Assembly (NCBI GenBank): GCA_014800895.1
Contig: JAAVFG010000054.1
Location: forward strand, 1 to 64,000
Direction of reading: 5' to 3'
Length of the DNA: 64,000 bases
Origin: Bacteroidales bacterium
GTDB taxonomy: Bacteria > Bacteroidota > Bacteroidia > Bacteroidales > Muribaculaceae
The translations under genes were made by a program, and so were the position numbers. A model generated the notes under the pieces. It ran no database searches. It had not been told where the DNA came from and worked only from the letters and a program-made list of their open reading frames with translations. This document shows positions 18,997-29,773 of the stretch, piece by piece (position 1 is the stretch's first letter; each line of letters opens with the position of its first letter).

Positions 18997-19551
18997 TTAT
19001 TTGGCATTAGCCGACTTTCCTGACTTGCGACGAATAACCTCGCCAACAAACTTGATACCTTTACCCTTGTAAGGCTCGGGCTTGCGGAGGCTGCGGATCT
19101 TGGCACATACCTGACCAAGAAGCTGCTTGTCGTATGACTCGAGAATAATAAGAGGATTCTTGTTACGCTCTGTCTTTGCCTCTACCTTTATCTCTTTAGG
19201 AAGCTTGATGAAGATAGCGTGAGAGAAACCGAGTGCGAGCTCGAGTACCTGACCTGTTGATGTGGCACGATAACCTACACCGACAAGCTCCATCTCTTTC
19301 TTATAGCCCTCTGACACACCTACCACCATATTGTGGATCAATGCGCGATAGAGACCATGCTGAGCACGGTGATCGCGGTCATCTGTGGGACGGCTGAGCA
19401 CTACATGATTATCTTCAACCTTTACATCGATATCAGGATTGATGGCCTGTGAAAGCTCACCTTTGGGACCTTTCACTGTTACTACATTATCCTTTACTGT
19501 TACTGTTACGCCTGCAGGAAGGGCGATCGGTGCTTTACCTATTCTTGACAT
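18997..19551 (-). CDS. rplF: 50S ribosomal protein L6
   Basis: uL6 sits near the factor-binding site of the 50S subunit. The 184-residue protein starts MSRIGKAPIALPAGVTVTVK. Its second repeat ends with the conserved KPEPYKGKGIKF. It follows rpsH by 18 nt. Confidence 0.98.
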   Translation of the reverse strand: MSRIGKAPIALPAGVTVTVKDNVVTVKGPKGELSQAINPDIDVKVEDNHVVLSRPTDDRDHRAQHGLYRALIHNMVVGVSEGYKKEMELVGVGYRATSTGQVLELALGFSHAIFIKLPKEIKVEAKTERNKNPLIILESYDKQLLGQVCAKIRSLRKPEPYKGKGIKFVGEVIRRKSGKSANAK

Positions 19552-19569
19552 AATTTCTTCCTCCTTCTT

Positions 19570-19968
19570 TTAATATACGTAACATAATACCTCACCACCA
19601 ATCTTGCGCTCTTTAGCCTCTTTGTTGGTCATTACGCCCTGAGATGTTGAGATGATAGCGATACCGAGACCGTTGAGTACGCGGGGCATATCTTTGTAGC
19701 CTGTGTACTGACGGAGACCCGGACGTGAAATACGGTGAAGATTCTGGATTGCATTCACCTTGTCGATGGGATCATACTTCAGAGCGATCTTGATTGTGCC
19801 CTGAGGTGTAGGACCTTCCTCAAACTTATAGTTAAGGATATAGCCCTGCTCGAAAAGGATCTTAGTGATTTCCCTTTTCATTTTTGATGACGGAACTTCC
19901 ACCACACGGTGTCCCGCGCGGATGGCGTTTCTCAGTCTGGTCAAATAGTCTGCTATTGGATCAGTCAT
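19570..19968 (-). CDS. rpsH: 30S ribosomal protein S8
   Basis: uS8 binds helix 21 of 16S rRNA and in E. coli is the translational repressor of the spc operon. The 132 residues start MTDPIADYLTRLRNAIRAGH and end with GIAIISTSQGVMTNKEAKE and a GGEVLCYVY tail. A 201-nt non-coding gap with its own candidate promoter separates it from rpsN. Confidence 0.98.
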   Translation of the reverse strand: MTDPIADYLTRLRNAIRAGHRVVEVPSSKMKREITKILFEQGYILNYKFEEGPTPQGTIKIALKYDPIDKVNAIQNLHRISRPGLRQYTGYKDMPRVLNGLGIAIISTSQGVMTNKEAKERKIGGEVLCYVY

Positions 19969-20041
19969 TTTTTTGGTTGTTAAATTGATTCAGATATTCC
20001 GAACAATATTTAATACTCTCTATTTTGCTTACCCTTATATC

Positions 20042-20123
20042 GCAATTTCACCCCGTGATTTCGCGAATAAGCATAAACTTTTGCAAAGTTAATACTTATT
20101 TTTGAAAAAAGGGGTGAAATCGC
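20042..20123. repeat. Inverted repeat flanking the internal promoter
   Basis: Plus-strand arms GCAATTTCACCCC (20042-20054) and GGGGTGAAATCGC (20111-20123) are complementary with one mismatch. A further related half, GTGATTTCGC (20055-20064), adjoins the first arm. Confidence 0.7.
20084..20091 (-). promoter_or_regulatory. Candidate internal promoter in the rpsN-rpsH gap
   Basis: Minus-strand TAACTTTG fits the -7 element, about 115 nt before rpsH. It lies inside a pair of 13-nt inverted arms (20042-20054 and 20111-20123, one mismatch). No clear TTTG lies at the -33 distance. It may give extra expression of rpsH and the genes after it. Confidence 0.45.
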
Positions 20124-20169
20124 TAAAAAAATTTTCATCCGGGAGCGAACCGGCCGGTAAAATGCGAAA

Positions 20170-20472
20170 TTACCAGCTTGCTTTCTTCACTCCGGGGATC
20201 AAACCGGCAGAAGCCATCTCGCGGAACTGTATACGAGAGATGCCGAACTGACGCATATATCCTTTCGGACGCCCTGTGATCTCGCAGCGGTTGTGGAGGC
20301 GCACTTTAGAAGCGTTCTTGGGGAGCTTCTGAAGTTTCTCGAGTGCCTCGTAGTTGATATTGCCGTCTGCATCCGCGAGAGCCGCTTTCTTAAGAGCAGC
20401 TTTCTTCTCTGCATATTTGGCAACCATACGCTGGCGCTTTACCTCACGGGCTTTCATTGATTCCTTTGCCAT
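20170..20472 (-). CDS. rpsN: 30S ribosomal protein S14, zinc-free type
   Basis: uS14 is a late 30S-head protein. The 100-residue form ends [20 protein letters not shown] and then PGVKKASW. It is the long C-minus type without the CxxC zinc ribbon of short S14. Spacing to rplE is 5 nt. Confidence 0.97.
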   Translation of the reverse strand: MAKESMKAREVKRQRMVAKYAEKKAALKKAALADADGNINYEALEKLQKLPKNASKVRLHNRCEITGRPKGYMRQFGISRIQFREMASAGLIPGVKKASW

Positions 20473-20477
20473 ATCTC

Positions 20478-21023
20478 TTATTTTTCGTTTTTGAAGGGAA
20501 GACCGAATTTCTTGAGGAGTGCGAAGCCTTCCTCGTCGTTCTTGGCTGAAGTCACGAATGTGATGTTCATACCCTGAAGCTTCGGTACGTTATCAATGTT
20601 GATCTCGGGGAAGATGATCTGCTCTGTAACACCAAGAGTGTAGTTACCGCGGCCGTCCATCTTTGAGTTGATACCCTTGAAGTCACGGATACGGGGAAGA
20701 GCTACGCGAACGAGACGCTCGAGGAACTCATACATCTTCTCACGACGAAGTGTCACCATAGCGCCGATAGGCATTTTCTTACGAAGCTTGAAGGCTGCGA
20801 TATCCTTCTTAGAAAGAGTAGGAACTGCTTTCTGACCTGTGATGGCAGTAAGCTCGTTGATAGCAGTCTCGATAAGCTTCTTATCCTGAGTGGCACCACC
20901 CAGACCCTGGTTGATTACGATTTTCTCCAGGCGGGGCACTTCCATAACGGTATCGTATTTGAACTCTTCCTTGAGCTCGGGAACGATTTTGTCCTTATAC
21001 TGTTTGCTAAGAGTTGTTTCCAT
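20478..21023 (-). CDS. rplE: 50S ribosomal protein L5
   Basis: uL5 binds 5S rRNA and contacts P-site tRNA. At 181 residues it has [39 protein letters not shown] and [16 protein letters not shown]. Its start codon overlaps the last base of rplX, which suggests coupled translation. Confidence 0.98.
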   Translation of the reverse strand: METTLSKQYKDKIVPELKEEFKYDTVMEVPRLEKIVINQGLGGATQDKKLIETAINELTAITGQKAVPTLSKKDIAAFKLRKKMPIGAMVTLRREKMYEFLERLVRVALPRIRDFKGINSKMDGRGNYTLGVTEQIIFPEINIDNVPKLQGMNITFVTSAKNDEEGFALLKKFGLPFKNEK

Positions 21024-21343
21024 TATTTAATCTCCTCTCCTGATTTTTTAGAAAAACGTACAGTCTTACCGGCATCATCCTTGCGGCGGCCGATACGAGT
21101 GGGCTTGCCACTCTTGGGATCAAGCACGTTCAGGTTAGAAATATGCACGGGAGCCTCCATCTTAACGAGACCACCCTGCGGATATTTTGCGTTGGGCTTC
21201 ATGCTCTTGGTCACGATGTTAACACCCTCCACGATAGCGCGGTGTTTGTCAACCTGCACCTCAAGCACACGTCCGGTCTTGCCTTTGTCGTCGCCGGCAT
21301 TGACATAGACCATATCACCTTTCTTTATATGCAATTTTGCCAT
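21023..21343 (-). CDS. rplX: 50S ribosomal protein L24
   Basis: uL24 starts 50S assembly. The KOW motif is visible at the N-terminus ([20 protein letters not shown]), followed by [20 protein letters not shown]. At 106 residues it is normal length. It lies 20 nt after rplN. Confidence 0.98.
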   Translation of the reverse strand: MAKLHIKKGDMVYVNAGDDKGKTGRVLEVQVDKHRAIVEGVNIVTKSMKPNAKYPQGGLVKMEAPVHISNLNVLDPKSGKPTRIGRRKDDAGKTVRFSKKSGEEIK

Positions 21344-21363
21344 TTTCTTTTGTGTTAAGACGA

Positions 21364-21729
21364 TTAAAGTACTTCAGGAGCCAATGAAACGATCTTCATG
21401 TTGGTGTTACGAAGCTCACGCGCTACGGGGCCGAAGATACGGGTGCCGCGGAGCTCGCCTGCATTATTGAGGAGCACACATGCGTTATCATCGAAACGGA
21501 TGTAGCTTCCATCGGGGCGACGGATCTCCTTCTTGGTGCGAACCACTACAGCTTTAGAAACTGTACCTTTCTTTACATCAGAAGAAGGAATCGTGCTCTT
21601 AACAGACACTACGATGATGTCGCCTACAGAGGCATAACGACGGCCTGTGCCGCCAAGCACATGGATACAGAGAGCCTCTTTTGCTCCACTGTTGTCCGCT
21701 ACTGTCAAACGTGATTCTGTCTGGATCAT
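21364..21729 (-). CDS. rplN: 50S ribosomal protein L14
   Basis: uL14 contributes to an intersubunit bridge and is the usual docking site of the silencing factor RsfS. The 121 residues begin [20 protein letters not shown] and end [10 protein letters not shown]. It follows rpsQ by 2 nt. Confidence 0.98.
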   Translation of the reverse strand: MIQTESRLTVADNSGAKEALCIHVLGGTGRRYASVGDIIVVSVKSTIPSSDVKKGTVSKAVVVRTKKEIRRPDGSYIRFDDNACVLLNNAGELRGTRIFGPVARELRNTNMKIVSLAPEVL

Positions 21730-21731
21730 GA

Positions 21732-21989
21732 TTACTTAACTTTTTCGATGATTTCTACCAGTCTCCATCTCTTTGTCTTGCTCAACGGACGAGTCTCCAT
21801 CAGACGGACTGTGTCGCCTACTGAACACTCATTGTTCTCATCGTGAGCGTGGTACTTCTTTGTCTTATTGACAAATTTGCCGTAAATAGGGTGCTTCTCT
21901 TTCCACTTGATTTCAACTGTGATAGTCTTATCACATTTGTTGCTTGAAACAACCCCAATTCTTTCTTTTCTTAAATGTCTTTTTTCCAT
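21732..21989 (-). CDS. rpsQ: 30S ribosomal protein S17
   Basis: uS17 is an OB-fold primary binder of 16S rRNA. The 85-residue sequence contains [20 protein letters not shown] and [20 protein letters not shown]. It follows rpmC by 28 nt. Confidence 0.98.
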   Translation of the reverse strand: MEKRHLRKERIGVVSSNKCDKTITVEIKWKEKHPIYGKFVNKTKKYHAHDENNECSVGDTVRLMETRPLSKTKRWRLVEIIEKVK

Positions 21990-22017
21990 TTCTTTAAAAA
22001 ACTTTGACGGGGATTAC

Positions 22018-22227
22018 TTACTTAGAAGCAGCAGCCGCAGCTATCTCCTTCTGGCGCAACACTGTCTTCAAGCGGGCAATCTCGCGACGATCCTTTGTGA
22101 TCTTGGCGGGATTGTCTACGGGAGATATCGCGTGCGCTACTTTCAATTCACGATAAGCCTTCTCTGCAGCCTCTATACGAGCTGACAACTCCTGAATGCT
22201 TAATTCCTTGATTTCTTCCTTTTTCAT
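22018..22227 (-). CDS. rpmC: 50S ribosomal protein L29
   Basis: uL29 is a two-helix protein at the exit tunnel where SRP and trigger factor dock. The 69 residues start MKKEEIKELSIQELSARIEA and include DRREIARLKTVLRQKE. A 64-nt gap with a hairpin precedes it. Confidence 0.97.
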   Translation of the reverse strand: MKKEEIKELSIQELSARIEAAEKAYRELKVAHAISPVDNPAKITKDRREIARLKTVLRQKEIAAAAASK

Positions 22228-22291
22228 TTTATTGGTTATTGAGATCAGGGGGCGGACCGGTTAATCCCGATCCGCTCTCTGACCGGTTGTT

Positions 22292-22723
22292 TTAGACGTT
22301 CTGGCTGGGATCATAGTCACGGCGCACTACAAACTTAGTGATCACCGGGAGCTTTTGAGCAGCAAGGCGGAGTGCCTCTTTTGCTACATCGTAGGGAACA
22401 CCCTCAACCTCGATGAGGATACGGCCCGGAGTAACAGGCGCAACGAATCCCTCGGGGTTACCCTTACCTTTACCCATTCGGACCTCTGCAGGCTTCTTGG
22501 TGATAGGCTTATCGGGGAAAATACGGATCCAAATCTGACCCTGACGCTGCATGTAACGTGTTACCGCGATACGGGCAGCCTCAATCTGACGACCTGTGAT
22601 CCATTTTGAATCGAGGGTCTTGATGCCGAACGAACCGAATGCAAGCTGATTACCTCTTTGAGCCTCACCTTTCATGCGGCCTTTCTGCGAACGGCGGTAT
22701 CTTGTTTTCTTAGGCTGTAACAT
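22292..22723 (-). CDS. rplP: 50S ribosomal protein L16
   Basis: uL16 helps position A-site tRNA. The 143-residue protein starts [20 protein letters not shown] and shows the conserved [20 protein letters not shown] and [20 protein letters not shown]. It lies 14 nt after rpsC. Confidence 0.98.
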   Translation of the reverse strand: MLQPKKTRYRRSQKGRMKGEAQRGNQLAFGSFGIKTLDSKWITGRQIEAARIAVTRYMQRQGQIWIRIFPDKPITKKPAEVRMGKGKGNPEGFVAPVTPGRILIEVEGVPYDVAKEALRLAAQKLPVITKFVVRRDYDPSQNV

Positions 22724-22737
22724 TTTCTAATAGCTTT

Positions 22738-23466
22738 TTATCGGTTGTTGTTTTTCTTGTTACGGAAACCGCCCTTACGGCCACCCTGAGGACGACCGCC
22801 CTCTTTCTGACCGATAGCGTATGCAGGAGTAAGCTCCTTCTTGCCATAGATCTCGCCACGGCAGATCCATACCTTGATACCGATGATGCCGACTTTTGTG
22901 AGCGCCTCAACGAGAGCGTAGTCGATATCAGCACGAAGAGTATGAAGCGGAGTACGTCCTTCCTTGAACATCTCGGAACGAGCCATCTCGGCGCCATTGA
23001 GACGACCGCTGACCTGTACCTTGATACCCTCGGCGCCCATACGCATAGTAGAAGCGATAGCCATCTTAACAGCACGACGGTAAGCTACCTTATTCTCGAT
23101 CTGACGAGCGATGTTAGTCGCTACGATCTCAGCGTCGAGCTCAGGACGTTTGATCTCATGAATGTTGATCTGAACCTCCTTGTCGGTAAGCTTCTTGAGC
23201 TCCTCTTTGAGAGCATCAACATCTTTACCACCTTTACCGATGATCATACCCGGACGAGAAGTGCAGATAGTCACGGTAGCCATTTTGAGCGTACGCTCGA
23301 TAATGATTCTGGAAACGCTTGCCTTTGCAAGACGAGTGCGGAGATATTTACGGATCTTAGAGTCCTCAAGAAGGGTCTCACCGTATTTCTTGCCGCCATA
23401 CCAGTTTGAGTCCCAACCGCGGATAACACCGAGACGGTTGCTTATCGGATTAACTTTCTGTCCCAT
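22738..23466 (-). CDS. rpsC: 30S ribosomal protein S3
   Basis: uS3 lines the mRNA entry tunnel. The 242-residue protein begins [20 protein letters not shown]. It has the KH domain GMIIGKGG and the C-domain [20 protein letters not shown]. The C-terminal tail is basic ([15 protein letters not shown]). It follows rplV by 9 nt. Confidence 0.98.
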   Translation of the reverse strand: MGQKVNPISNRLGVIRGWDSNWYGGKKYGETLLEDSKIRKYLRTRLAKASVSRIIIERTLKMATVTICTSRPGMIIGKGGKDVDALKEELKKLTDKEVQINIHEIKRPELDAEIVATNIARQIENKVAYRRAVKMAIASTMRMGAEGIKVQVSGRLNGAEMARSEMFKEGRTPLHTLRADIDYALVEALTKVGIIGIKVWICRGEIYGKKELTPAYAIGQKEGGRPQGGRKGGFRNKKNNNR

Positions 23467-23475
23467 CTTTACAAA

Positions 23476-23880
23476 TTAAGCTTTATCATTATTGATTGTG
23501 TCAACAAAGATTGTGACATGGTTGGAGCGTTTGCGGATGCGATAGCCACGACCCTGCGGAGCAGGACGAAGACGCTTCAGCATGGGAGCACAGTCAACGA
23601 AAACAGTCTTAACATAGAGCTCGCCGGCCTGAGCCTTGCGCTCATTCTTTGCCTCCCAGTTAGCAACAGCTGAACGGAGAAGCTTCTCTACCTTGTTAGA
23701 GGCCTCTTTATTAGAGAATTTGAGGATGCCGAGAGCTTTGAAAACTTCCTGACCGCGGATCATGTCTACAACGAGACGCATCTTGCGGGGAGACGAAGGC
23801 ACATTGCGGAGCTTAGCGAAATACTCGCTTTTTCTCTCCGACTTAAGGCCATCGGCATATTGTCTTTTTCTTACACCCAT
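23476..23880 (-). CDS. rplV: 50S ribosomal protein L22
   Basis: uL22 has a hairpin reaching into the exit tunnel at the macrolide site. The 134 residues include [20 protein letters not shown] and [20 protein letters not shown]. No insertion is evident in the loop associated with macrolide resistance. It lies 42 nt after rpsS. Confidence 0.98.
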   Translation of the reverse strand: MGVRKRQYADGLKSERKSEYFAKLRNVPSSPRKMRLVVDMIRGQEVFKALGILKFSNKEASNKVEKLLRSAVANWEAKNERKAQAGELYVKTVFVDCAPMLKRLRPAPQGRGYRIRKRSNHVTIFVDTINNDKA

Positions 23881-23922
23881 TGTATCTATTCTTATTTTAG
23901 TCTTGATTTACTATTAGGGCCA

Positions 23923-24192
23923 TTATTTCTTCTTGTTACCGCCATGACCGCGGAAGGTGCGGGTCGGAGCGAACTCACCAAGTTTATGACCTACCATATT
24001 CTCGGTAACATAAACCGGGATGAACTTGTTGCCGTTGTGAACGGCGAAAGTGTGACCAACGAAATCGGGGGAAATCATAGAAGCGCGGCTCCATGTCTTG
24101 ATGACGCTCTTCTTTCCGCTCTCCTCCATGGCAGCCACTTTCTTCTCAAGCTTCACGCTGATAAATGGTCCTTTTTTAAGCGAACGACTCAT
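23923..24192 (-). CDS. rpsS: 30S ribosomal protein S19
   Basis: uS19 in the 30S head contacts S13 and the 50S subunit. The 89 residues start [19 protein letters not shown] and contain [20 protein letters not shown] and [18 protein letters not shown]. Confidence 0.98.
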   Translation of the reverse strand: MSRSLKKGPFISVKLEKKVAAMEESGKKSVIKTWSRASMISPDFVGHTFAVHNGNKFIPVYVTENMVGHKLGEFAPTRTFRGHGGNKKK

Positions 24193-24211
24193 ACTTACTT
24201 TCTTTTAGCGA

Positions 24212-25039
24212 TTATTTCTTCCTTCTTTCAATTATATACTTCGAAGAAGCCTTCTTCGGAGAACGTGTCTTAAGACCCTTAGCGTAAAGACCTGTACGAG
24301 AACGGGGATGACCTCCGGACTGACGACCTTCACCACCACCCATCGGGTGATCTACAGGGTTCATAACGACACCACGGTTGTGAGGACGACGACCCAACCA
24401 GCGAGAACGACCCGCTTTACCGCTTGACTCAAGGGCATGGTCGGAGTTGCCTACAACGCCTACAGTAGCGCGACATGTAAGGAGGACCTTACGAGTCTCA
24501 CCTGAAGGAAGCTTGATGATCGCATAATCACCTTCACGTGAAGTAAGCTGAGCGAATGTACCGGCTGAACGTGCCATTGAAGCACCCTGACCGGGACGGA
24601 GCTCGATACAATGGATAAGAGTACCGACGGGGATGTTTGCGAGGGGAAGGCAGTTACCTACCTCGGGTGCAGCGTCTGCACCGCTCATAACGATCTGACC
24701 AACTTCAAGACCGTTGGGGGCGATCATATAAGCCTTGGATCCGTCTTTATAGTAGAGAAGGGCGATACGTGCTGAACGGTTAGGATCGTACTCGATGCTC
24801 TTAACTGTTGCAGGTACGCCGTCGTTTGTTCTCTTGAAGTCGATGAGACGCAATTTTCTCTTATGACCGCCTCCACGATAACGAGTGGAGAGATGGCCGG
24901 ATGAGTTGCGTCCGCCAGTGGAACGCTTCCCGACTGTAAGAGACTTTTCTGGTGTGGTAGCAGTGATTGTTCCTTTGAACACACCAATAATCTTGTGTCT
25001 TTGCCCAGGCGTAGTGGGCTTGAATTTTCTTACTGCCAT
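24212..25039 (-). CDS. rplB: 50S ribosomal protein L2
   Basis: uL2 is needed for subunit association and peptidyl transfer. The 275-residue protein shows [37 protein letters not shown] and the conserved histidine loop [14 protein letters not shown]. It follows rplW by 5 nt. Confidence 0.98.
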   Translation of the reverse strand: MAVRKFKPTTPGQRHKIIGVFKGTITATTPEKSLTVGKRSTGGRNSSGHLSTRYRGGGHKRKLRLIDFKRTNDGVPATVKSIEYDPNRSARIALLYYKDGSKAYMIAPNGLEVGQIVMSGADAAPEVGNCLPLANIPVGTLIHCIELRPGQGASMARSAGTFAQLTSREGDYAIIKLPSGETRKVLLTCRATVGVVGNSDHALESSGKAGRSRWLGRRPHNRGVVMNPVDHPMGGGEGRQSGGHPRSRTGLYAKGLKTRSPKKASSKYIIERRKK

Positions 25040-25044
25040 TATTC

Positions 25045-25335
25045 TTAAATGTTGCTATAAAAGTCGATAGTTTGTCCTTCAGCCACTTGAACGTAAGCTT
25101 TCTTGAACGCAGGGCGCTGACCGCGGATAAGACCGCTCTTTGTGTAGCGCTGTTTGCGTTTGCCTGCGTAAAGGGCTGTGTTCACTTTCACTACACGAAC
25201 ATTGTAGAGCTTCTCTACAATATCCTTGATCTGAAATTTGTTGGCATCAGGAGACACTGCGAATGTGTAGCAGTTCTGTTTCTCGCTGTAGGCGGTTGCC
25301 TTCTCAGTTACGATTGGTTTGATCTGGATATCCAT
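25045..25335 (-). CDS. rplW: 50S ribosomal protein L23
   Basis: uL23 is the exit-tunnel docking point for trigger factor and SRP. The 96 residues start [20 protein letters not shown] and include [18 protein letters not shown]. It follows rplD by 12 nt. Confidence 0.98.
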   Translation of the reverse strand: MDIQIKPIVTEKATAYSEKQNCYTFAVSPDANKFQIKDIVEKLYNVRVVKVNTALYAGKRKQRYTKSGLIRGQRPAFKKAYVQVAEGQTIDFYSNI

Positions 25336-25347
25336 CTTTCTGTCTCC

Positions 25348-25983
25348 TTATTTAAAATCATTGATTATTGCGACGCTGTCTTCGGTAAGAATCATCGCAT
25401 CGTTGTTGAGCACTGTGTAGGCGTTCAAGTCAGAAGCCTGAGCCATAAGTGCGTTGGGAACGTTGCGTACTGAAAGAAGTACATTCTGATCCTGATTTGC
25501 GAAAACGAGAAGCACTTTCTTATCCTCGAGCTTGAAGTTCTTTGCAAGATTCATGTAGCTCTTGGTCTTGGGAGCCTCGAATGTGAAGTTCTCCACTACG
25601 ATGATCTTGTTGTCCTTAGCTCTTGAAGTAAGAGCGATCTTGCGTGCAAGTGCCTTTACCTTCTTGTTAAGCTTAGTGCGATAATCGCGGGGACGGGGAC
25701 CGAACACAGTACCACCACCACGGAGTAGCGGAGAGTTGATGTCACCACGACGAGCGCCACCGCCGCCTTTCTGACGACCGAGCTTGCGTGTAGAACCTGA
25801 AACCTCGCTGCGCTCCTTACTCTTGTGAGTACCCTGACGCTGATTGCCGAGGAACTGCTTTATGTCGAGATATAAGGTATGCTCAGCATTTCCTTTCTCA
25901 AGATCGCGAGCGAACACCTCATCATTGAGAGTGATCTTGCGGCCGGTGTCTTCACCGTTGATATTATAAACTGCTAATTCCAT
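25348..25983 (-). CDS. rplD: 50S ribosomal protein L4
   Basis: uL4 reaches the exit-tunnel constriction. In E. coli it also represses the S10 operon. The 211-residue protein has the tunnel loop region [20 protein letters not shown] and [20 protein letters not shown]. Its first base shares position 25983 with the end of rplC, so translation is probably coupled. Confidence 0.98.
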   Translation of the reverse strand: MELAVYNINGEDTGRKITLNDEVFARDLEKGNAEHTLYLDIKQFLGNQRQGTHKSKERSEVSGSTRKLGRQKGGGGARRGDINSPLLRGGGTVFGPRPRDYRTKLNKKVKALARKIALTSRAKDNKIIVVENFTFEAPKTKSYMNLAKNFKLEDKKVLLVFANQDQNVLLSVRNVPNALMAQASDLNAYTVLNNDAMILTEDSVAIINDFK

Positions 25984-26600
25984 TATTTCTCAACTAAAAC
26001 GATTGAACCTTTGTGTCCGGGGATAGAACCCTTAATCATTAACAAATTGTGCTCAGGGATAACTTTGATCACCTGAAGATTCTGAACAGTCACGCGCTCA
26101 TTACCCATGTGTCCTGCCATACGAAGGCCTTTGAACACCTTAGCGGGATAAGAACATGCACCGATAGAACCGGGGGCACGAAGACGGTTGTGCTGACCAT
26201 GAGTAGCCTGACCTACGCCGCCGAAGCCGTGACGTTTAACAACGCCTTGGAAACCTTTACCTTTGCTTGTGCCGACAACGTCAACAAAAGCGCCTTCCTG
26301 GAAAAGGTCCACAGTCAGCGTATCGCCGAGAGCCGGAAGGGTCTCAAACGATTTGAACTCGGCCAAGTGTCTCTGAGGTGCTACGCCGGCTTTCTTAAAG
26401 TGACCCGCCTCAGGCTTGTTGGTGTGTTTGTCGGATTTCTCCATGAAACCTACCTGCACAGCCTGGTATCCGTCGGTGTCCACAGTCTTAACCTGGGTAA
26501 CAACACAAGGACCTACTTCGATAACAGTGCACGGAACATTCTTTCCGTCGGCACTGAAAACGGATGTCATTCCGATTTTCTTTCCTAATAATCCTGGCAT
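25983..26600 (-). CDS. rplC: 50S ribosomal protein L3
   Basis: uL3 reaches close to the peptidyl transferase centre. The 205 residues begin [20 protein letters not shown] and contain [20 protein letters not shown] and [19 protein letters not shown] 91-nt gap containing a strong hairpin separates it from rpsJ. Confidence 0.98.
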   Translation of the reverse strand: MPGLLGKKIGMTSVFSADGKNVPCTVIEVGPCVVTQVKTVDTDGYQAVQVGFMEKSDKHTNKPEAGHFKKAGVAPQRHLAEFKSFETLPALGDTLTVDLFQEGAFVDVVGTSKGKGFQGVVKRHGFGGVGQATHGQHNRLRAPGSIGACSYPAKVFKGLRMAGHMGNERVTVQNLQVIKVIPEHNLLMIKGSIPGHKGSIVLVEK

Positions 26601-26636
26601 TTCTTTATGCTATTTGTGGTTGGTTTGGCTGATGAT

Positions 26637-26661
26637 CCGTCCGGAGTCGTCCCCCGGACGG
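26637..26661 (-). promoter_or_regulatory. Stable hairpin in the rpsJ-rplC gap
   Basis: CCGTCCGG (26637-26644) and CCGGACGG (26654-26661) are perfectly complementary across a 9-nt loop. No T-run follows on the minus strand, so it is not a typical terminator. It lies in the leader of rplC, where a ribosomal-protein binding site or RNA-processing site is possible (inference). Confidence 0.5.
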
Positions 26662-26691
26662 ACTCAACCGATATTTTATAGTCTAATAAAC

Positions 26692-26997
26692 TTAAACTTT
26701 AATAGAAACGTCTACACCGCTGGGAAGTTCAAGCTTCATAAGCGCATCTACAGTTTTTGAAGTGCTGCTGTAGATGTCGATAAGACGCTGATAGGATGAA
26801 AGCTCAAACTGCTCACGAGACTTCTTGTTTACGAAGGTAGAGCGGTTCACTGTGAAGATACGCTTGTGGGTCGGAAGAGGGATAGGACCGCTAACAACCG
26901 CACCAGTAGCCTTCACTGTCTTCACGATCTTCTCTGCAGACTTGTCTACGAGATTGTGATCGTAAGATTTAAGTTTAATTCTGATTTTCTGGCTCAT
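26692..26997 (-). CDS. rpsJ: 30S ribosomal protein S10
   Basis: uS10 is a 30S-head protein, also NusE in antitermination. The 101 residues start [18 protein letters not shown] and contain [20 protein letters not shown] and [19 protein letters not shown]. It follows fusA by 20 nt. No tuf gene lies between, unlike E. coli. Confidence 0.98.
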   Translation of the reverse strand: MSQKIRIKLKSYDHNLVDKSAEKIVKTVKATGAVVSGPIPLPTHKRIFTVNRSTFVNKKSREQFELSSYQRLIDIYSSTSKTVDALMKLELPSGVDVSIKV

Positions 26998-27017
26998 ATT
27001 GCTTTTTGACTTGAATT

Positions 27018-29138
27018 TTATTTCAAAAGATCCACTCTACCGTTGCACTCAGTGAGCACGTTCTTGGCAATGGAGTTGCTTACCTCTGCGTAGTGATCGA
27101 AAGTCATGGTTGAAGTAGCACGACCGGAAGTGATTGTACGAAGTGCAGTCACATAACCGAACATCTCTGCAAGAGGAGCTGTAGCCTTAACGATACGAGC
27201 ACCGCTGCGGCTTGTCTCCATACCTTCTACCTGACCGCGACGACGGTTAAGGTCACCGATCACATCACCCATAGACTCCTCGGGAGTCACAACCTCGATC
27301 TTCATGATAGGCTCCATAAGAACGGGACCTGCTTTCTCAGAACCCTTCTTGAACGCCTGGATAGCACAAAGCTCGAATGAAAGCTGGTCAGAGTCAACGG
27401 GGTGGAAGCTACCATCGAGAAGAGTAACCTTGAGCTGCTCCACAGGATAGCCGGCAAGCACACCATTCTTCATTGCAGTCTGGAAGCCTTTCTGTACTGA
27501 AGGGATATACTCCTTAGGCACGTTACCACCCTTCACCTCATCAACGAACTGGAGGCTGCCCTCGAAGCCTTCATCAACAGGCTCCATGCGGACGATGATA
27601 TCTGCGAACTTACCACGACCACCGGTCTGCTTCTTGAATGTCTCACGAAGCTCAACGGGCTTGGTGATAGCCTCTTTGTAAGTAACCTGAGGACGACCCT
27701 GATTACACTCTACCTTAAACTCACGACGGAGACGGTCGATAATGATATCGAGGTGAAGCTCACCCATACCGCTGATGACTGTCTGACCTGTCTCTTCATT
27801 TGTCTCAACGCGGAAGGTAGGATCCTCCTCTGCGAGTTTCTGAAGACCAACGCCGAGCTTGTCAAGGTCTTTCTGAGTCTTAGGCTCTACCGCGATACCG
27901 ATCACAGGATCCGGGAACTCCATACCCTCGAGAACGATAGGATGATTCTCATCACAGAGAGTATCACCTGTGCGGATATCCTTGAAACCTACACCGGCAC
28001 CGATATCACCACAACCGATCTTCTCCATAGGATTCTGCTTGTTGGAGTGCATCTGGAAAAGGCGGCTGATACGCTCTTTCTTACCGGAACGTGTGTTGAG
28101 CACGTAGCTACCGGCAGGAATCTCACCTGAATAAACGCGGAAGAAGCAAAGACGGCCTACATAGGGGTCAGTAGCGATCTTGAACGCGAGAGCTGACATA
28201 GGAGCTTCGGGAGAGGGCTCACGAGTCTCTACATCATCTGTACCGGGAGCTACACCCTCAACGGCACCTGAATCAAGAGGTGAGGGAAGGTAAGCGCAGA
28301 CAGCGTCAAGAAGAGTCTGCACACCTTTATTCTTGAATGAAGAGCCACAAAGCATCGGGCTGATCTCCATAGAGAGAGTACCCTTGCGGATAGCCTTGCG
28401 AATCTCATCCTCTGTGATAGTGGAAGGATCGTCGAAATATTTCTCCATGAGAGCGTCGTCAATCTCAGCAAGAGTTTCGAGCATCTTGTCACGGTATTCC
28501 TCAGCCTCAGCCTGTAGGTTAGCGGGAATCTCCTCTACAGAGTATTCTGCACCCATAGTCTCGTCGTGCCAGAAGATAGCCTTCATAGTAACGAGGTCAA
28601 CAAGACCCTTGAAAGTCTCCTCCGCACCGATAGGAATCTGGATAGGAAGAGGATTAGCACCAAGGAGCTCCTTCACCTGACGGCAAACCTCATAGAAGTT
28701 AGCGCCGGAGCGGTCCATCTTGTTAACGTAGCCGATACGGGGAACATTATATTTATCAGCCTGACGCCATACAGTCTCTGACTGAGGCTCAACACCGTCT
28801 ACTGCAGTAAAAGTAGCTACCGCACCGTCAAGGATACGGAGAGAACGCTCTACCTCAACAGTGAAGTCAACGTGTCCCGGGGTGTCAATAAGGTTGATTT
28901 TATATTTTTCGCCGTCATACTTCCAGAAAGTAGTAGTAGCGGCAGAAGTGATTGTGATACCACGCTCCTGCTCCTGCTCCATCCAGTCCATGGTAGCAGC
29001 GCCATCGTGCACCTCACCGATCTTATGAGTCAGACCGGTATAGAAGAGGATACGCTCGGAAGTTGTGGTCTTACCGGCATCGATGTGGGCCATGATACCG
29101 ATATTACGTGTATACTTAAGTTCGTCGTGTTTTGCCAT
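27018..29138 (-). CDS. fusA: Elongation factor G
   Basis: EF-G drives translocation of tRNA and mRNA. The 706-residue GTPase shows G1 [20 protein letters not shown]2 [12 protein letters not shown]3 DTPGHVDF and G4 NKMDRSGA, and domain IV-V phrases [14 protein letters not shown] and [17 protein letters not shown]. Length is standard. It is in the str position between rpsG and rpsJ, so it is the translation-coupled main copy. Confidence 0.98.
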   Translation of the reverse strand: MAKHDELKYTRNIGIMAHIDAGKTTTSERILFYTGLTHKIGEVHDGAATMDWMEQEQERGITITSAATTTFWKYDGEKYKINLIDTPGHVDFTVEVERSLRILDGAVATFTAVDGVEPQSETVWRQADKYNVPRIGYVNKMDRSGANFYEVCRQVKELLGANPLPIQIPIGAEETFKGLVDLVTMKAIFWHDETMGAEYSVEEIPANLQAEAEEYRDKMLETLAEIDDALMEKYFDDPSTITEDEIRKAIRKGTLSMEISPMLCGSSFKNKGVQTLLDAVCAYLPSPLDSGAVEGVAPGTDDVETREPSPEAPMSALAFKIATDPYVGRLCFFRVYSGEIPAGSYVLNTRSGKKERISRLFQMHSNKQNPMEKIGCGDIGAGVGFKDIRTGDTLCDENHPIVLEGMEFPDPVIGIAVEPKTQKDLDKLGVGLQKLAEEDPTFRVETNEETGQTVISGMGELHLDIIIDRLRREFKVECNQGRPQVTYKEAITKPVELRETFKKQTGGRGKFADIIVRMEPVDEGFEGSLQFVDEVKGGNVPKEYIPSVQKGFQTAMKNGVLAGYPVEQLKVTLLDGSFHPVDSDQLSFELCAIQAFKKGSEKAGPVLMEPIMKIEVVTPEESMGDVIGDLNRRRGQVEGMETSRSGARIVKATAPLAEMFGYVTALRTITSGRATSTMTFDHYAEVSNSIAKNVLTECNGRVDLLK

Positions 29139-29156
29139 TTTGCTTTACTCCTCTCT

Positions 29157-29633
29157 TTAGAATCTGAAATGTGCGAATGCGCGGTTAGCCTCAGCCATAC
29201 GGTGCATATCTTCTTTACGCTTGAATGCGCCACCCTGATCGTTGAAAGCGTCTACGATCTCGGCTGCGAGTTTGTCGGCCATTGTCTTACCGCCGCGTTT
29301 ACGGGCGAAGATGATGAGGTTCTTCATAGAGATTGACTCCTTGCGATCAGCACGGATCTCGGTAGGCACCTGGAAAGTAGCGCCACCTACGCGGCGTGAT
29401 TTAACCTCAACCTGGGGAGTAACGTTTTCGAGCGCCTTTTTCCAGATTTCGAGAGCGCTCTTCTCTTCGTTAGGCATTTTAGACTTCACAGTCTCAAGAG
29501 CCGTATAGAAAATAGTATAAGCCGTGTTTTTCTTTCCGTCATACATCAGATGATTCACGAATTTAGTCACTCTGACGTCATGAAAAACAGGGTCAGGAAG
29601 TACTACCCTTTTCTTAGGTTTTTGCTTTCTCAT
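29157..29633 (-). CDS. rpsG: 30S ribosomal protein S7
   Basis: uS7 organises the 30S head near the E site. The chosen start [19 protein letters not shown] gives 158 residues, the normal size. An in-frame ATG 75 nt upstream (29708) would add a Lys-rich stretch atypical of S7. The conserved region [16 protein letters not shown] is present. Confidence 0.97.
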   Translation of the reverse strand: MRKQKPKKRVVLPDPVFHDVRVTKFVNHLMYDGKKNTAYTIFYTALETVKSKMPNEEKSALEIWKKALENVTPQVEVKSRRVGGATFQVPTEIRADRKESISMKNLIIFARKRGGKTMADKLAAEIVDAFNDQGGAFKRKEDMHRMAEANRAFAHFRF

Positions 29634-29773
29634 TGTTGTTTGTTTAACGTTTTTGTTTTTGGCTGCTTTTGCAATCTTCAACGTCGCTCTCTTGCGGCGT
29701 TTACTCAACCATAGCCATCCAATAAATCAAAAACAATAGTTTAGGATTTGATTTGTTGTAAGAGGCGGCTCAA

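Noticed and set aside
29634-29708. Longer start for S7
   Set aside because: The added 25 residues are Lys-rich and not part of S7; the ATG at 29633 gives the standard N-terminus.
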